Shown here piece after piece: positions 15,401-26,300 of a stretch of DNA of 64,000 nucleotides. The stretch is from positions 94,431,285-94,495,284 of the forward strand of contig NW_026262734.1 in the NCBI RefSeq assembly GCF_021869535.1, read 5' to 3'. Position 1 is the first letter of the stretch; every line of letters starts with the position of its first letter. Origin of the DNA: Mytilus californianus. Its lineage: Eukaryota > Mollusca > Bivalvia > Mytilida > Mytilidae. The position numbers and the translations under genes were made by a program. Under the pieces are notes generated by a model, which saw nothing but the letters and a program-made list of their open reading frames with translations, did not search any database and was not told the DNA's origin.

Positions 15401-18120
15401 TAATTGATTTGGTTACATCTGGTCATCTTATTCATACATGGGATTTGGTTACCTCTGGTCACCTTCTGTAGATTTCAGATTTTGTCACCTCTGATCACCT
15501 TATGTTGATATGAAATATGGTAACCTCTTGACACACTTACGCAAATAAAATTTGTTTTATTTAGTCTTTTATAACAGAAAATGAAACAATTAATGTTAAT
15601 ATAAATTGCAAAAAAATATCAACATTTACATTTGAATGGTTCATGGTTTTATTTCTTTTCATTAGTAGATAATGTTAGACAACCGAAGATCCAGAAAAAA
15701 GATGAAGATCAGGTTAGATATACATTCTTGGTTCAGGGAGAATATGTTATATTGTTATATTAATTTCAATATATTAATAACCATTAAAAAATGTACATTG
15801 TCTTTCAGAGTCGTCTAAAAAACAAATCTTAGAAAACAATTAAAATTTCTTACTTTGTCAAGAGGATTTTTACAATTGATTATGTAGACAATTTATACTT
15901 ATCATTATTAGATAATTTTTGATAAATCAATTGATTTCCTAATACAATCATTATAATTTTTATCTTCTATTTTTAGAAGTCAACAGAAAATGTAGATGAG
16001 AGTGGTATGTATGCATTTAATCATGATGGATAAGTTCATTAAGTTTTATGATACTGAAACTATCATTCTTTTTGAACTTAAAACTTGTTATTGATATTTG
16101 TAAAAATGCTACTTAGGTTTGATTGAAAAGTAATTTCATTTTCCTGTTGAGATTACTTTACAAAAATATTGAATTGGTTACATGTGGTCAACTTAACAAG
16201 ATATTGCCAATTTCATCAAAATTGAATGGGCAAGATGTGGCGCCATAGTTAAATTTATGAACATTGAAAAAGGTGACAAAAAAGTAGGGAAATTGACCAA
16301 AATGAATTATTTTCCTATTTTAGAATGATATATTTTTAAATATGAAGCATATAATAGTTTTTGTTATACTTTATATAAAGAAAACAATTGAAGTTTTTAA
16401 TATACTTCTTCACAGGGCAGGCTTTGGAGTTGACTGGCTCAACCCCCAACCTAATTTTATTTAGGAGATATTGGGGTAGAAAAATGTCATTTTGTTTCTA
16501 AAAATGGTATCATAATGATCAAGACATTGATATTATGTAGTTATTTTGTACACAAAATCAATGCAACCACCAGGAATTAATTACCGAAGATAACTAGGAT
16601 TACATTTTATGATTAAAGTAATTGTGTTTTGATTGGTTTCTTATCAATTATCCTGAATAATACTCTTATCTCAACAGGTACAAGTGAGACGACGGATTGG
16701 AATGAGATTACTTCTTTTGAGGAGTTTAGGATTGCAAGTATGTACATTATATTTTTTTGATCATTTGCATACCATGATCACCAACAATCTATATTTCACC
16801 TCAACAATCATTATATTTAGCACTTCATGGATTTGGATATGAATCATTACTTGTTTTATTATTGTCTTTCCAATTACTTTTTATGAATAACAAAGCTAAA
16901 TGTCCTGTGTGATGACTGTACCTTCACATTTTCAGGAATGGCTTTTATCTGTTTAGTAACAACCTATACATATACTAGTTTGATATTTACTTGGTAATTT
17001 TATACATTTAGAAGCTCCCTGTATCATTTATTTTTACATTGTGCCTTAAATAATTCAAGTCATTGATTTCTTTTAATAGGCTAACAAAAACACAATTTTA
17101 AGTTTCTCATTAATCTTATCATAAGGGTTCATGATTATTTTCCAATTTATTTTAAAAAGACATTAGACCTGTGAGAAGTAGACTACAGTCAATGAAAACA
17201 AACAAAACGGAGAAAAGAATGATTTATATGGTGAAGGGAGATGAAATCACGGCCAGAGTCCAGGGACCAGACAGAATGTCAGTTCACCAGATAGGTGATT
17301 ACTTGACAATAGGGAAATCAAATACTACTCAACAAAATCGAAAGGAACTTTCAAGACTAGTCAATTTGATTCCAAAACCAACAAACATAGTGCCACCGAT
17401 CACATCAGCCTGGTCCATGTTAACAAACGGTAAGACTTTAGTGAATACACTTGATTCTCAAAGAAAACAGTTTATGCTGGTTAAAACACATAAATTGATG
17501 ATCTCGTGTTTTTTTAAGCATTGATTGATTAGAAGGTAAGGAATGGTGAATGGGTCGAAAGGAACAATCAAACTGAAATTTGGAGAACAAACTGACAAAG
17601 CTGAGCAAAAAAATTTAAAAAAATGATGGAAAGTCAAAAATGCAATCATTATAATTCAATATAGAAAAAATAAAACTGAGCAACATAAACCCCATAAAAA
17701 ACTAGGGTGGTCTCAGGTTATCTATATTGGTTAGCAGATCCAGCTTATTATGTGGTGCCCATAATATTGTTCATGCTTGAGTTTATGATCCCTTGGTATA
17801 TAACTGTATCTTTTGAAATCATATGTCTACTGTGAATCATATACATGTCGCTTTGCCAATCTGTAAGACATTTTTTTAAGTTGTAAGAACTTTCATAACG
17901 GTGCTTAATATGTCTTATTACATATATTTATCAGCTTAACTGCAAGAAAAGATCACAACTGTATTTCACTTCATTTTCAGGTGATGTTGACTATCAAGTT
18001 CAATCTTTAAACACTTTGACCGAGGCTCTTGTTGACAAAGAAGCAACCAAAAAGGCTGTATGCAAAAAAATGAAAGGGACATCTGCCCAAAAAAAGGGTG
18101 ACATTGAAAAAACTAATTAA
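304..18120 (+). CDS. Ulp1-type protease / PHD-finger gene with a 15-fold microexon repeat (5' part outside window)
   Basis: Intron-rich gene reconstructed from 37 exons that all have AG acceptors and GT donors and join in phase to 627 codons and a TAA at 18118-18120. Exons: 304-406, 930-1026, 1752-1807, 2050-2134, then 15 pairs of microexons between 3030 and 16004, then 16678-16737, 17160-17429 and 17981-18120. The visible protein starts inside a C48 (Ulp1/SENP) protease domain, continues with a compact Cys/His PHD-like finger and a long K/E/S-rich repeat, and ends in a basic, uncharacterised domain. Ulp1 enzymes cleave SUMO-like modifiers in the nucleus, and PHD fingers commonly read histone tails. 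The catalytic His and Asp must lie upstream, outside the window. It converges on the transposase-type gene on the other strand, suggesting a functional pair (inference). An alternative 3' end continuing to 19929 is possible and is listed separately. Confidence 0.75.
930..1026 (+). CDS. Exon: end of Ulp1 domain and linker
   Basis: Acceptor TTTTTTTAG, donor GTAAGT, phase 0 in and 1 out. It starts F-L-D-R-Y-L-S-K, the helix expected to follow the catalytic Cys strand in C48 proteases, and continues with L-N-V-Q-A-E-R-F. No catalytic residues. Confidence 0.7.
1752..1807 (+). CDS. Exon: first half of PHD-like zinc finger
   Basis: 56-nt exon between CTATAG and GTAAAT. It encodes T-C-F-L-C-A-K-E-P-T-N-M, giving the first C-x2-C pair of a compact zinc-binding module completed by the next exon. 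Confidence 0.7.
2050..2134 (+). CDS. Exon: second half of PHD-like zinc finger
   Basis: Acceptor TTGCAG, donor GTGAGT. It encodes R-A-C-S-C-C-K-R-N-F-H-K-K-C followed by C-S-L-C. With the preceding exon the ligands read C-x2-C-x9-C-x2-C-x4-H-x2-C-x5-C-x2-C, the C4-H-C3 order of a PHD finger with a very short last loop. A RING-like fold cannot be excluded. The intron downstream (2135-3029) shows nothing else recognisable. Confidence 0.7.
3030..16004 (+). CDS. Fifteen tandem pairs of microexons encoding a 24-residue charged repeat
   Basis: Type A exons (44 nt; phase 1 in, 0 out) start at 3030, 4553, 5358, 6161, 6964, 7767, 8570, 9373, 10177, 10982, 11812, 12762 (41 nt), 13888, 14683 and 15669. 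Type B exons (28 nt; phase 0 in, 1 out) start at 3328, 4861, 5666, 6469, 7272, 8075, 8878, 9681, 10485, 11290, 12122, 13051, 14193 (25 nt), 14980 and 15977. A encodes E-N-L-R-Q-S-K-K-D-K-K-E-E-E-Q and B encodes K-S-S-E-N-V-D-E-S plus a split Gly. Every exon has intact AG/GT sites, so any number of pairs keeps the frame. Size variants are multiples of three. The peptide is hydrophilic, Lys/Glu rich and probably disordered or helical; its function is unknown. Confidence 0.75.
3425..3975 (+). repeat. Diverged 36-bp GGTNACC minisatellite in intron
   Basis: Imperfect tandem copies of a 36-bp unit with core GGTTACCTCTGGTCACC followed by TTATGCAAATATTGGATTT-like sequence. It lies in the intron between the first B exon and the second A exon. 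Related copies occur at 4240-4505. Confidence 0.8.
4515..11330 (+). repeat. Tandem array of about 803-bp units, each holding one microexon pair
   Basis: Equivalent points (type A exon starts) are spaced 805, 803, 803, 803, 803, 803, 804 and 805 bp from 4553 to 10982. The units between about 5.3 and 11.0 kb differ by only a few bases each. Each unit holds A exon, a ~264-bp intron, B exon and a ~467-bp intron that includes four or five copies of the 36-bp minisatellite. Flanking pairs at 3.0, 11.8, 12.8, 13.9, 14.7 and 15.7 kb are diverged older copies. This is recent amplification, and copy number could be an assembly variable. Confidence 0.9.
12575..12725 (-). mobile_element. Mytilus-type interspersed repeat fragment
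   Basis: Runs from 'ataactgactatgcggtatg' to 'gtctcattggcaataatacc'. It is the reverse complement of sequence also present at 63.58-63.70 kb and 25.77-25.88 kb. Short non-coding interspersed element inserted in an intron. Confidence 0.6.
13320..13850 (+). repeat. 36-bp GGTNACC minisatellite block in intron
   Basis: About 14 copies of the 36-bp unit, here often with GGGGACCTCTGGTCACC. The period is a multiple of three, so it leaves open frames on both strands that read as 12-residue repeats. These are by-products of the period, not genes. Further diverged blocks lie at 11580-11765, 14440-14640 and 15220-15540. Confidence 0.85.
16678..16737 (+). CDS. Exon: acidic linker after the repeat
   Basis: 60-nt exon between CAACAG and GTATGT. 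It encodes T-S-E-T-T-D-W-N-E-I-T-S-F-E-E-F and is in phase with the last B microexon. No family recognised. Confidence 0.65.
17160..17429 (+). CDS. Exon: basic domain with faint TFAP2-like pattern
   Basis: Acceptor TTTAAAAAG, donor GTAAGA, 270 nt, phase 1 in and out. It encodes a Lys/Arg-rich start, then E-I-T-A-R-V-Q-G-P-D-R-M and L-T-I-G-K-S-N, and a Pro-rich end. By eye the order of R-x-x-P-D, a short helix, then G-K-S and a following R-K-E-L is reminiscent of the start of the TFAP2 DNA-binding region. That resemblance is weak. The acceptor was chosen because the alternative at 17166 gives a stop. Confidence 0.65.
17981..18120 (+). CDS. Terminal exon of the Ulp1-PHD gene (or internal to 18097)
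   Basis: Acceptor CATTTTCAG. It reads D-V-D-Y-Q-V-Q-S-L-N-T-L-T-E-A-L, then a Lys-rich end and TAA at 18118-18120. A GT donor after 18097 (AAAAAGG|GTGACA) would instead splice in phase to the AAATTG exon at 19253. Which end is used cannot be decided from sequence. Confidence 0.6.
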
Positions 18121-18225
18121 GTGTTTGAGGAGAATTCAATTGTTCAGATTTTATGAACATTGGATTTATAATGGCTACAAAGGCAATCGTCTTCTTGACA
18201 TCTTTATTACATACTAAGAGTATGG

Positions 18226-18231
18226 AATAAA
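18226..18231 (+). terminator. Candidate polyadenylation signal AATAAA
   Basis: AATAAA about 105 bases after the TAA at 18120, a suitable place for cleavage of the short transcript form. Further AATAAA copies occur near 19090. Confidence 0.35.
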
Positions 18232-18599
18232 ATACACAATAGAAAATGCAAACATCTAGATAAACATGAAATATATAAAACATACATTTTCCAAATACCA
18301 TGATCATTATGTATTTATCTTCTCAACAATCAATTATAAACTGAGTTCTCATCTATTCAATTGATTGCTTATCTGTTTCAATAATTATTCTAGACTAAAT
18401 TTGTGACAAAATTCAGATCATAAATTCATAATCAAGTCTATAATGCAATCTATCTTTTTACACTCGAGGTCTATATATAGAAAATGAACAATTGTGTTAA
18501 AAGCGAATGGAAATGTGTAGTTATCATTTTAATATACAGTCAAACACAAACATACTACCAGCTGTTTAAAAACAGATTTCGTTTTAATATAACTTTATG

Positions 18600-18660
18600 G
18601 ACACAGGGATTATGTCAAAGAAACAACAACCCGACCAAAACGTAAAAAACAACTCAAGGT
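18600..18660 (+). mobile_element. Short Mytilus-type repeat fragment
   Basis: Contains 'tatgtcaaagaaacaacaac' followed by CCGACC, a diverged copy of the element also seen at 29440-29540, 47720-47830 and (reverse) 54385-54455. The rest of 18121-19250 is AT-rich with no recognised gene. Confidence 0.5.
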
Positions 18661-19123
18661 TTCACATTTCTCTGTGTACTAAATAATAAACTTTTCAAAG
18701 CAAAATGACATGGAATCAATCATTTTAAAATTAATAGCATCGTTAGAATACTAACTATAAAATCATATACAATCTACTTCTTACTGGTCATAAACTTGAA
18801 ACAATCCACACTACATGTTTATCAGAAAGCTAGGTAGAACAATTGACTTATAATTATTGATGTACAAATTACTATTTAATTTGGCCTTACAATTCGACTT
18901 GGTCCTTTGTTTTATTATTGATATGTATAACATTGCTATTCTCATTTATTTTCCAACGGTTTAACATGCTCTATTTTGTTGTAGCTAGGAAACATTTGAA
19001 ATTATTGAATACAATTTTTGTTAGTAATGACATAAATTAAGCATTATAGTATTAACATATTAAAACATTTAAAAAAAAATATTTAAGTCAATAAAATAAA
19101 ATGCATTCTTGTAAATTAAGTCT

Positions 19124-19131
19124 TTTATTTG
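19124..19131 (-). terminator. Candidate polyadenylation signal for the - gene
   Basis: The + strand 'cttttattt' reads AAATAAAAG on the - strand, about 570-780 bases after the two possible stops of the transposase-type gene. Other AATAAA-like sites cannot be excluded. Confidence 0.25.
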
Positions 19132-19250
19132 CTTAGATTAAGTGATTCTTATTAAAACTAGAATAATTAAGATGGTGTCATTATATAAAATTGTGTAGGT
19201 AAAGAAATGTCCTATAATAGTAAAATTGCTGTCTTAACTTATATTTGCAG

Positions 19251-19360
19251 AGAAATTGTTGGCCATGTTATAGCCGAACTAAATAAAACTAATGTAAACA
19301 AGGCAATGCATGGGAAAGTTTTTGAGGCCTTTTGGAAGACAATACAGACAATGCTGCCAG
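19251..19360 (+). CDS. Candidate extra exon of the + gene
   Basis: Bounded by ATTTGCAG (or the tandem AGAG acceptor at 19253) and a CCAG|GTAATG donor. The single open frame reads E-I-V-G-H-V-I-A-E-L-N, then F-E-A-F-W-K-T-I-Q-T-M-L-P, a natural-looking helical sequence. If 17981-18097 is spliced here at 19253 the frame is kept (G|AA). No family recognised with confidence. Confidence 0.45.
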
Positions 19361-19699
19361 GTAATGATTTATTAGACACATGACACGTATTATCTTAACT
19401 TAAAACATATTTGATCATTTGCTTAAAAAATATAACCTACTTGAGACAACAAACAGACCTAGTCCAATGTAATAATTAGCCAATTTATCTGCTTGACAAA
19501 ATCATCATTAGGAATAGGTATTTGTTATATTAAATTATATCCATTTGTTCACATCAGTATCTTTGCAAAACATTTCAAGAGCAAACTGTATATGTCCTAC
19601 TTTTAAAGCATTTAAGCACCTATGTAACATATACAATTTTTGAACGAATATCTAGAAAAGGCAGTTTTTCAAAATCAGTATAATATTTCATTATTTTTT

Positions 19700-19950
19700 T
19701 CATTGAAATGGTTTACGAATGGATCCTTTCTTTCTGTGCGTAGATTTGAAACTGCCATCATCATTAACTTTACGCCCCCGTTTTTTCAGAACACACTTTC
19801 GGCTTACTGAATAGTCATGATCAGTTTTTGGACTTTTGGATTTTCTGCTTGGAAACAGCGGTTGCTGCTTTCGCTTTCTTGTTGTTTTGGAAAAGTTGGT
19901 TGTCTTACAAATATGTAATGCCGTTGTGAGTGCTTGACAAATAGCTTTCT
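19700..19950 (-). other. Open frame continuing past the A9 run (possible frameshifted basic tail)
   Basis: One base fewer in the nine-A run would change the end of the - gene from the stop at 19905 to a frame open to TGA at 19700-19702. That frame reads K-T-T-R-K-R-K-Q-Q-P, S-R-K-S-K-S-P-K and V-L-K-K-R-G-R-K, a plausible nuclear basic tail. It could be an assembly or mutation artefact, or antisense to the + candidate exon at 19790-19929. Confidence 0.35.
19790..19929 (+). CDS. Candidate alternative last exon of the + gene, overlapping the opposite gene
   Basis: Acceptor CGTTTTTTCAG. In phase with the preceding candidate exon it continues P-E-H-T-F-G-L-L-N-S-H-D-Q-F and ends TGA at 19927-19929 after 45 codons. 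It overlaps the last coding exon of the - strand gene (stop at 19905-19907) by 25 bases. Its Phe/Leu/Trp-rich second half is also what the antisense of a Lys/Arg-rich - strand frame would give, so it may be a shadow. Confidence 0.35.
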
Positions 19951-20362
19951 TTTTTTTTCACGTCAATTGTCTGGAAATTTTTATTGTTTACATATAAATT
20001 GATTTCCTCAATTTTTCTTTTAATAGCCTGGTCGGTTGTTTCTTTGTCTTCAATTAATTGTTGTTTTGTTTCATCAATTGAGGTAGACTCTATGTCAGGT
20101 GATGGAACTACCAGTTTTGCTACCATCACACAAACACAATGTTTACCATGGCTATTGGCAAAACATGTACATTTGAAAGAGGTCAAATTAACAACTGATA
20201 CATTTCCCAATCTTGACAAAACCTCTACCTGGTTGTTATCTCTGTCATAAAAATATTGTTCTGCATTAAATACATCCATTGCTTCTGATCTGCGCTCTAC
20301 AGTAAGGTCGATGTTCCTTTTAGAAGCAATCAATTCAGCTAAATGAACATGCTTACACATTC
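19905..20362 (-). CDS. Last exon: SWIM second half, degenerate second SWIM, C terminus
   Basis: Starts after TTTTTCAG with G-M-C-K-H-V-H-L-A-E-L-I-A, completing the C-x-C...C-x-H of the SWIM finger. Farther on, F-K-C-T-C-F-A-N-S-H-G-K-H-C-V-C repeats the SWIM layout with Cys where His is expected. It ends in a Lys/Glu helix and TAA at 19905-19907, shortly after an A9 run (19951-19959 region on this strand). Confidence 0.85.
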
Positions 20363-23300
20363 CTGAAAAATAGTAGAGAATGGAACATAAATAACTTGTA
20401 CCTTTATGGTTCACTTTCAATTGTACAAACTTTAAACAAAACCACTAATGAACGTTGAGTAAAGATTTACTTAAATTGGATCGCATTGTTTTAGAAAATT
20501 TGATGAGGAAAATGATTATTTGCACTTGTATAACCTGATGACGGTTGATAATGCCTTGTTGGAAGACAAAAACAATCAAAACCGAGGAGACTCATAAAAC
20601 CATAAGACATTTACAACAACAGTAAAAAACAATAATAAACAACACGAATTCCATTGAATACCTGAAGTGAAATTAGGTGCTTTAGAAGGATAAGCATTTC
20701 CGGGAACCATATACGGTACCCGAAATTAATAATCTTGATTTCAACAATTCATACTTGATGGTGTACTTTTAAACATTGTTGGACTGACTTAAGATGCTAA
20801 AAAAATACCTCTTGTTGTTGCTGCTGGACAATTGCACACTTCATTGACAATGTCCACATTATAAATCGTCCCAAATGCTGTCTGTGATGGAACAGTGCAT
20901 TCTGTGGATGAAGTCCATTGCACAGTTTGGTCGAGTCCTGCCTTGAGCATATTCTCTGCTGTCAATTTACTTTTGTCTCCCCTTTGTCCTCCCATATTTT
21001 TCAGGCGACCAATCTTTGCGAGTTCATCCAGATAGCTAAAATTACGATGTTTTTTTTAATTTATTTTTGGTTATGAAAACATAATTCAAAGATCTAATAA
21101 TAAATTATTTCTTAAAAAATTGAATTCACAGTATTTAATATTCAATGTATTTGCATCTTAAATTAAAATGATCTTTCTAATTTCAGACGATTCAAGTGAA
21201 CGATAAGAAGAACAGGATTGTGACAAATTTAAACTTACTTACTCATAAAACATAGTTACATTTCCATGGAGAAGGAGTAGTAAGTCCTCTACTCTGCTAT
21301 TGGCATACCCACCAAGGAAATGGTATTTCATGCCCAGGAAAAACCTGAAAATGACAAAATGTTAAGGACTTTGAATTTATGATTTATATTTGAATGTACA
21401 AATAGAAAGTACATAAAATATTAATGTGTTAACATTTGAATGTTATAAGTAGCATTATATTTTTTTGTTTTAATATCCTCATACACATCAGGTTTTGCTA
21501 GACTACATTTTTTCATTTTGTCTGCTTTTATGTAATTATCGACTTGCATTGACAATTATGATATTTGTATTAAATTTGCATAACCCTATCATGAAAGAAC
21601 GGCAAAAATCCTCTCCATATAGTTAAAAATTGTAAAGTTTATATCATGCTATGTCTTTGGTTACCCATGAAGAAGTAGGATTTAGACAAAGTGTAATACT
21701 TTTTATAAATCAGGTCATAAAAACAGAGACAGTTCAGAAAATTTATCCCCAAAATAAAATATACTTAGTTACTATTATCAAACAGATGATAATTAGATGA
21801 TGCTTAAAATTTCGATCTTGTAAAATATAAGGTGTATAGTAATAAAATGTATTAATAACCTTTCAACTAAGTTATTTGTATCTTGATCTTCATGAAAAAA
21901 ATGTCTTCCATAGTTGGCCCATCGACATCCCCACTTGTCAGTACACCAGTTGTCTAACAAGTAGTCTGCTATTTGTTTGGAAGGCATCTTCTCTTGCAAC
22001 ATTTTAACTTTTTGAGAAAAGTCTTCTTTCTAATGAAAAATTATATTGACACATTTCTTTTGAGTATAAAATCAGATTTTATAGATTAAACACGCATGTA
22101 CTCATAAGCATTGTATATTTATAGGTAAGATCTTTAAATCGCATTAAGCAACTATTTGTACTTTCTAAATTATTTTACTGCTTTAATTCAATAGAGATTC
22201 ATTTCTATATGTTTCAGTGGTTTTTTTTTCATCTTTTATCAACCAAAATTCATTGATTGTATTTTTTATTATTATTATTATTGCGTTTTAATTGACTCTA
22301 TTTGAAAAATCTTGTTGATATGATTTTGATATTAAAACAATTACAATGTTGGAAAAGGAGAAAAAGATCCCACTGAAGTTTCATTTCTACAGGGATTTTT
22401 CTTATAATATAAACATATCAATAACCAATCGTGTTTCATTGTGAGGCAACACACTCGTGATTAATTTTTTAACAATGTTTCACATCCTCTGCATATAAAA
22501 CTGTTATTATCAGAAGCAGGTCAAGTTATACTATGTAAATTAACATTCACCTAGTACATATTAAATATTCGAATACATTATTTGAATTTGTCAGGACCAA
22601 CTCAAAATTATTGACCAATTTAAAAATTATTATATTTCACTGTGGTATCATAGGTTCATTATATTTTATTTGTCTTAACTATCACGTTTGATTACCTTGG
22701 TACATATTTTCATAGTTCTAATATAGTCAATAACTTTTTTTCTGGTATGTGCGTGCATGGGTCCTGATACACCAGATTCTTTTTTATTCAAAAATCTGTA
22801 CACAGCCTGTAAATCAAATCATTTATATTTAGTTCATGTCTTAAAGATTCTTGATAATAATAATTAAACATTGTCTTGAATATATCATGACTAATTATTT
22901 TTCAACAAGATAATATTTGATCTATGAAAGTATTAATGCGAAAGAGTCTATTTATTAATTTCAAAACTAACCTCAAGCTTATAAACACAAAAAAAAGATA
23001 TAAAATGTTAAATCCAATGCAATTAATACTTATTGATCCAAAAGAGTGAAACTTCACAGAATAACTCTCATTTAATAACTGATTTTTTTCCCATAAAGAA
23101 TAAGGTAAAATGTATGATACATATATTGAATAATATAATACCTGTAAAACATGAAACCAGCAAAGTAAAACAGAGCTGTTTGGGAATACTTCATTAATTG
23201 CGCTGATTTCTTTGGTATCTCTGTCTACCATAAAAGATCTAGTAAACAAAATGTAACACTGCAGTATCAACAATCTATATCTTTATCTCATATTGGTTTT

Positions 23301-26300
23301 ATTCTATAATACTATTTGTTAATTTGTAAATAATTATGTAAATTCTTTTTTTTTTTATATCAATTAGATTTTTAATTTGTGATTAAAAAGTTTGGAAACA
23401 AGCCTAAAAAAGCTTTAATTATTATGTTATGTATAAACCTGACTATGCTTTAATCTTAAATGCTTTGGTTTTAAAGCCTTGCTATAGATCACACTCAAAA
23501 GATTTTAAGGAAATTGATGTTTTTGTAAGTTTCATTAGTCCATTAGAAAAATATTATTATGCAAAAATTATTTATCTAATATTCTTTGCCAAAATTCAAC
23601 TGAAATTATTGTGGACCTTAATTGTATTAATTTTGATATGCATGAAAAAATGTTTCTTTAGATGAATCTTTCATAGCATTGTCTATTTGTCATTTCAAAT
23701 AACTATCACTGCACGAATATTTGAATAATGTCATAGTTTAACCTGTAATTTTTACAGCCAAATTAATTAAAACATATAATTGAATGGTATTTATTTATCT
23801 TTTATATCCATATCAGATTTGATGTTGACTCCGAATAATGTTACTAATTGTAAACAAATAATAAGACGAAAATGAAAAGTGTTAATAAGCAATGATATTG
23901 AATTCGAAATATTGTCAACTTTGATACCCACAAACCTTGGACGGAAATCAAATCCATGATTTTCAGCCGTAGTCTTCAGAGATCTCAGAAATATTTTGAC
24001 AACTTCACCAGTATCATCTGACGAGATACAGTACGAAAGAGGAGTGCCTCGGCCTTGCTGTTCATCTCTTGCAACAAGAGCATAGAATGAATAACCATAG
24101 GCAGTTAATCCTTAAAACAAACAAAAAACATGTTGTAAGTTTATTGTCACACAGTTCAATTCTTTTAAACGTATCAATATTTTAAATTGAAATTTCCATG
24201 ATTATATACAAGTATATACCTTTATATGTAGCATCTAAAAACACCACATTTTCTGCTAGTTTCACCATTCTTTTTCTTTGTGCTTCATTCTGGTAAATAA
24301 TTACTAATGGCTGTACTCCCCTACAATGTAAATGTTACATATTTAATGACCAAAAGTATGAGTATGAATTATATATTTTATGTTGAAATCATGTCCATTT
24401 AATGGAAAAGAAGACGACAAACTAGCTACATTGTACTCATATTAAATAACCTCTATTAAAACTGAAAAAGACAAAAATGTAAAATATATTGACAAAATAT
24501 ATGACTTGTGAACAAGTGTAGCACTAAAAACACTCAAAAGGATAAAAACCAAAAATACAAATCATCTATTATGAGAAGTCAGATATACGTTCAGTCTACA
24601 GAAAACTCATCTGTACAGCTCTCATTGAAACATTTTACAGACAAAATCATATACGAAATTGGACAGACGAGTACTATAAAAACTATTTGAACATAAGGCA
24701 ATCCAGTCATGTCTGAAGAACAAAACAGGGTATCAATCAGTAATTTCAGAATTACTCTTTATCAGCATTATGCTTATATCAGTTATTAAAATTTACAAAA
24801 GTACATTATTATATAAGAATAATTACTCTTTCAATTCTTGGTAGAAAATTATCTCTTCCTTCAGTATTTGTGTGCATAGCTCGTGTACAGCTACAGCATC
24901 ATTCTGGTGAATTATAAAACAAATGAGGAAATATCATAGATCAATACCAGTACTGACATATACAAAATCAATGTCAACAGTACATCTGTATAATTTGACC
25001 AGAAAACACCAAAGTTAATTTACTGTGTAAAGTGCATGTTTACAATCAGAATGGTAAAAAGATTAAAATGGTGAATAAAGTAATGATTTTAACAGACGAA
25101 CCATTGGGTTTGCAAACAGTGCATCAGTTTAAAGAACCACAAACCAAAGGCTGTATCTATAAATGTGATGGAGGTAACCAACGTCATTTCCAGTGTAAGG
25201 TACTAAATACAAAATGCTCTTTAAATTTCACTTTACTAAAGTATGTAGATGTAACAAGACGGAACCAAGGATATACTTTGTGTAAAGCTATCATTTTTTT
25301 TTAAATTGTCCAGATGTGACCAAAGTTGCGGTGAACAGTGGTAACCAAAGTCAATATATGTGTACGGTTTCAAAAGGGATATAGATTATATACATATCTA
25401 AAATAGACATAGGAAACACAAGTATGATTAAGGTAGCCCTAGTCAATACCTGTGTATCATTATATATATGTTTCAGGTGACCAAAGTTAACAAAATGGTG
25501 AAAAGTTATTATCAAATTCTACAAACATTTAAGGGTACAAGTGGCGACCCAGGTCCATATATGTGTTCATTAACCAGAGGTTACCAAAGTCTGTATATGT
25601 TAAGTGTTATCAGAGGTAGCAAAGTCTTTGTCAATATTAAGATTTGGTTCAAGTTATCAGAGGTAACTGAAGTCCGGATAATGTGTTATTTTTCGATGAC
25701 TGGATACGTAGAGACAAATATAAAAAAGAAGATGTGGTTCGATGACTGGATACGTAGAGACAAATATAAAAAAGAAGATATGGTATGATTACCAATGAGA
25801 CAACTATCCACAAAAGACCAAAAATGACACAAACATTAACAACTATAGGTCACCATACGGCCTTCATCAATGAGCCTGTTTCTTTGGATTTTTTAGAAGA
25901 ACAAAGTAGTAAGTACATATTTTAAGTAAATCTTTTGATTATGTTTTGATACCTTTTATCCATTTTGTAACGTTGACATATATTCTTAATGTCAACTGGT
26001 GTCAGATAGTATCTTCTATCGTGCACATCAAAATGCCCTTGATCTCTAGCCCATTTCCATGCTTTGCACAATATTTCCATGGGTTTTTTCCCCTATTGAT
26101 AATGAAATAAAATTAAATTCGTGTCAATTACAATTAATTTCAAATTTAGTTAAAATCTTTTTGAGCTTAAGGATTTTTTCAAATCAACACAAAATATGTC
26201 GTTGTATCAATATATGTCATTGTAAAAATATATGTCTTCTAGAATATTTTATCATCAATGCTATTCAGCTTTAAACTGGTTTTTTCATTAAAATATTTCA

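Noticed and set aside
17171-17524. Frame extended past the donor at 17429
   Set aside because: The GTAAGA donor at 17430 and in-phase next exon at 17981 fit better; the tail after 17429 is intron.
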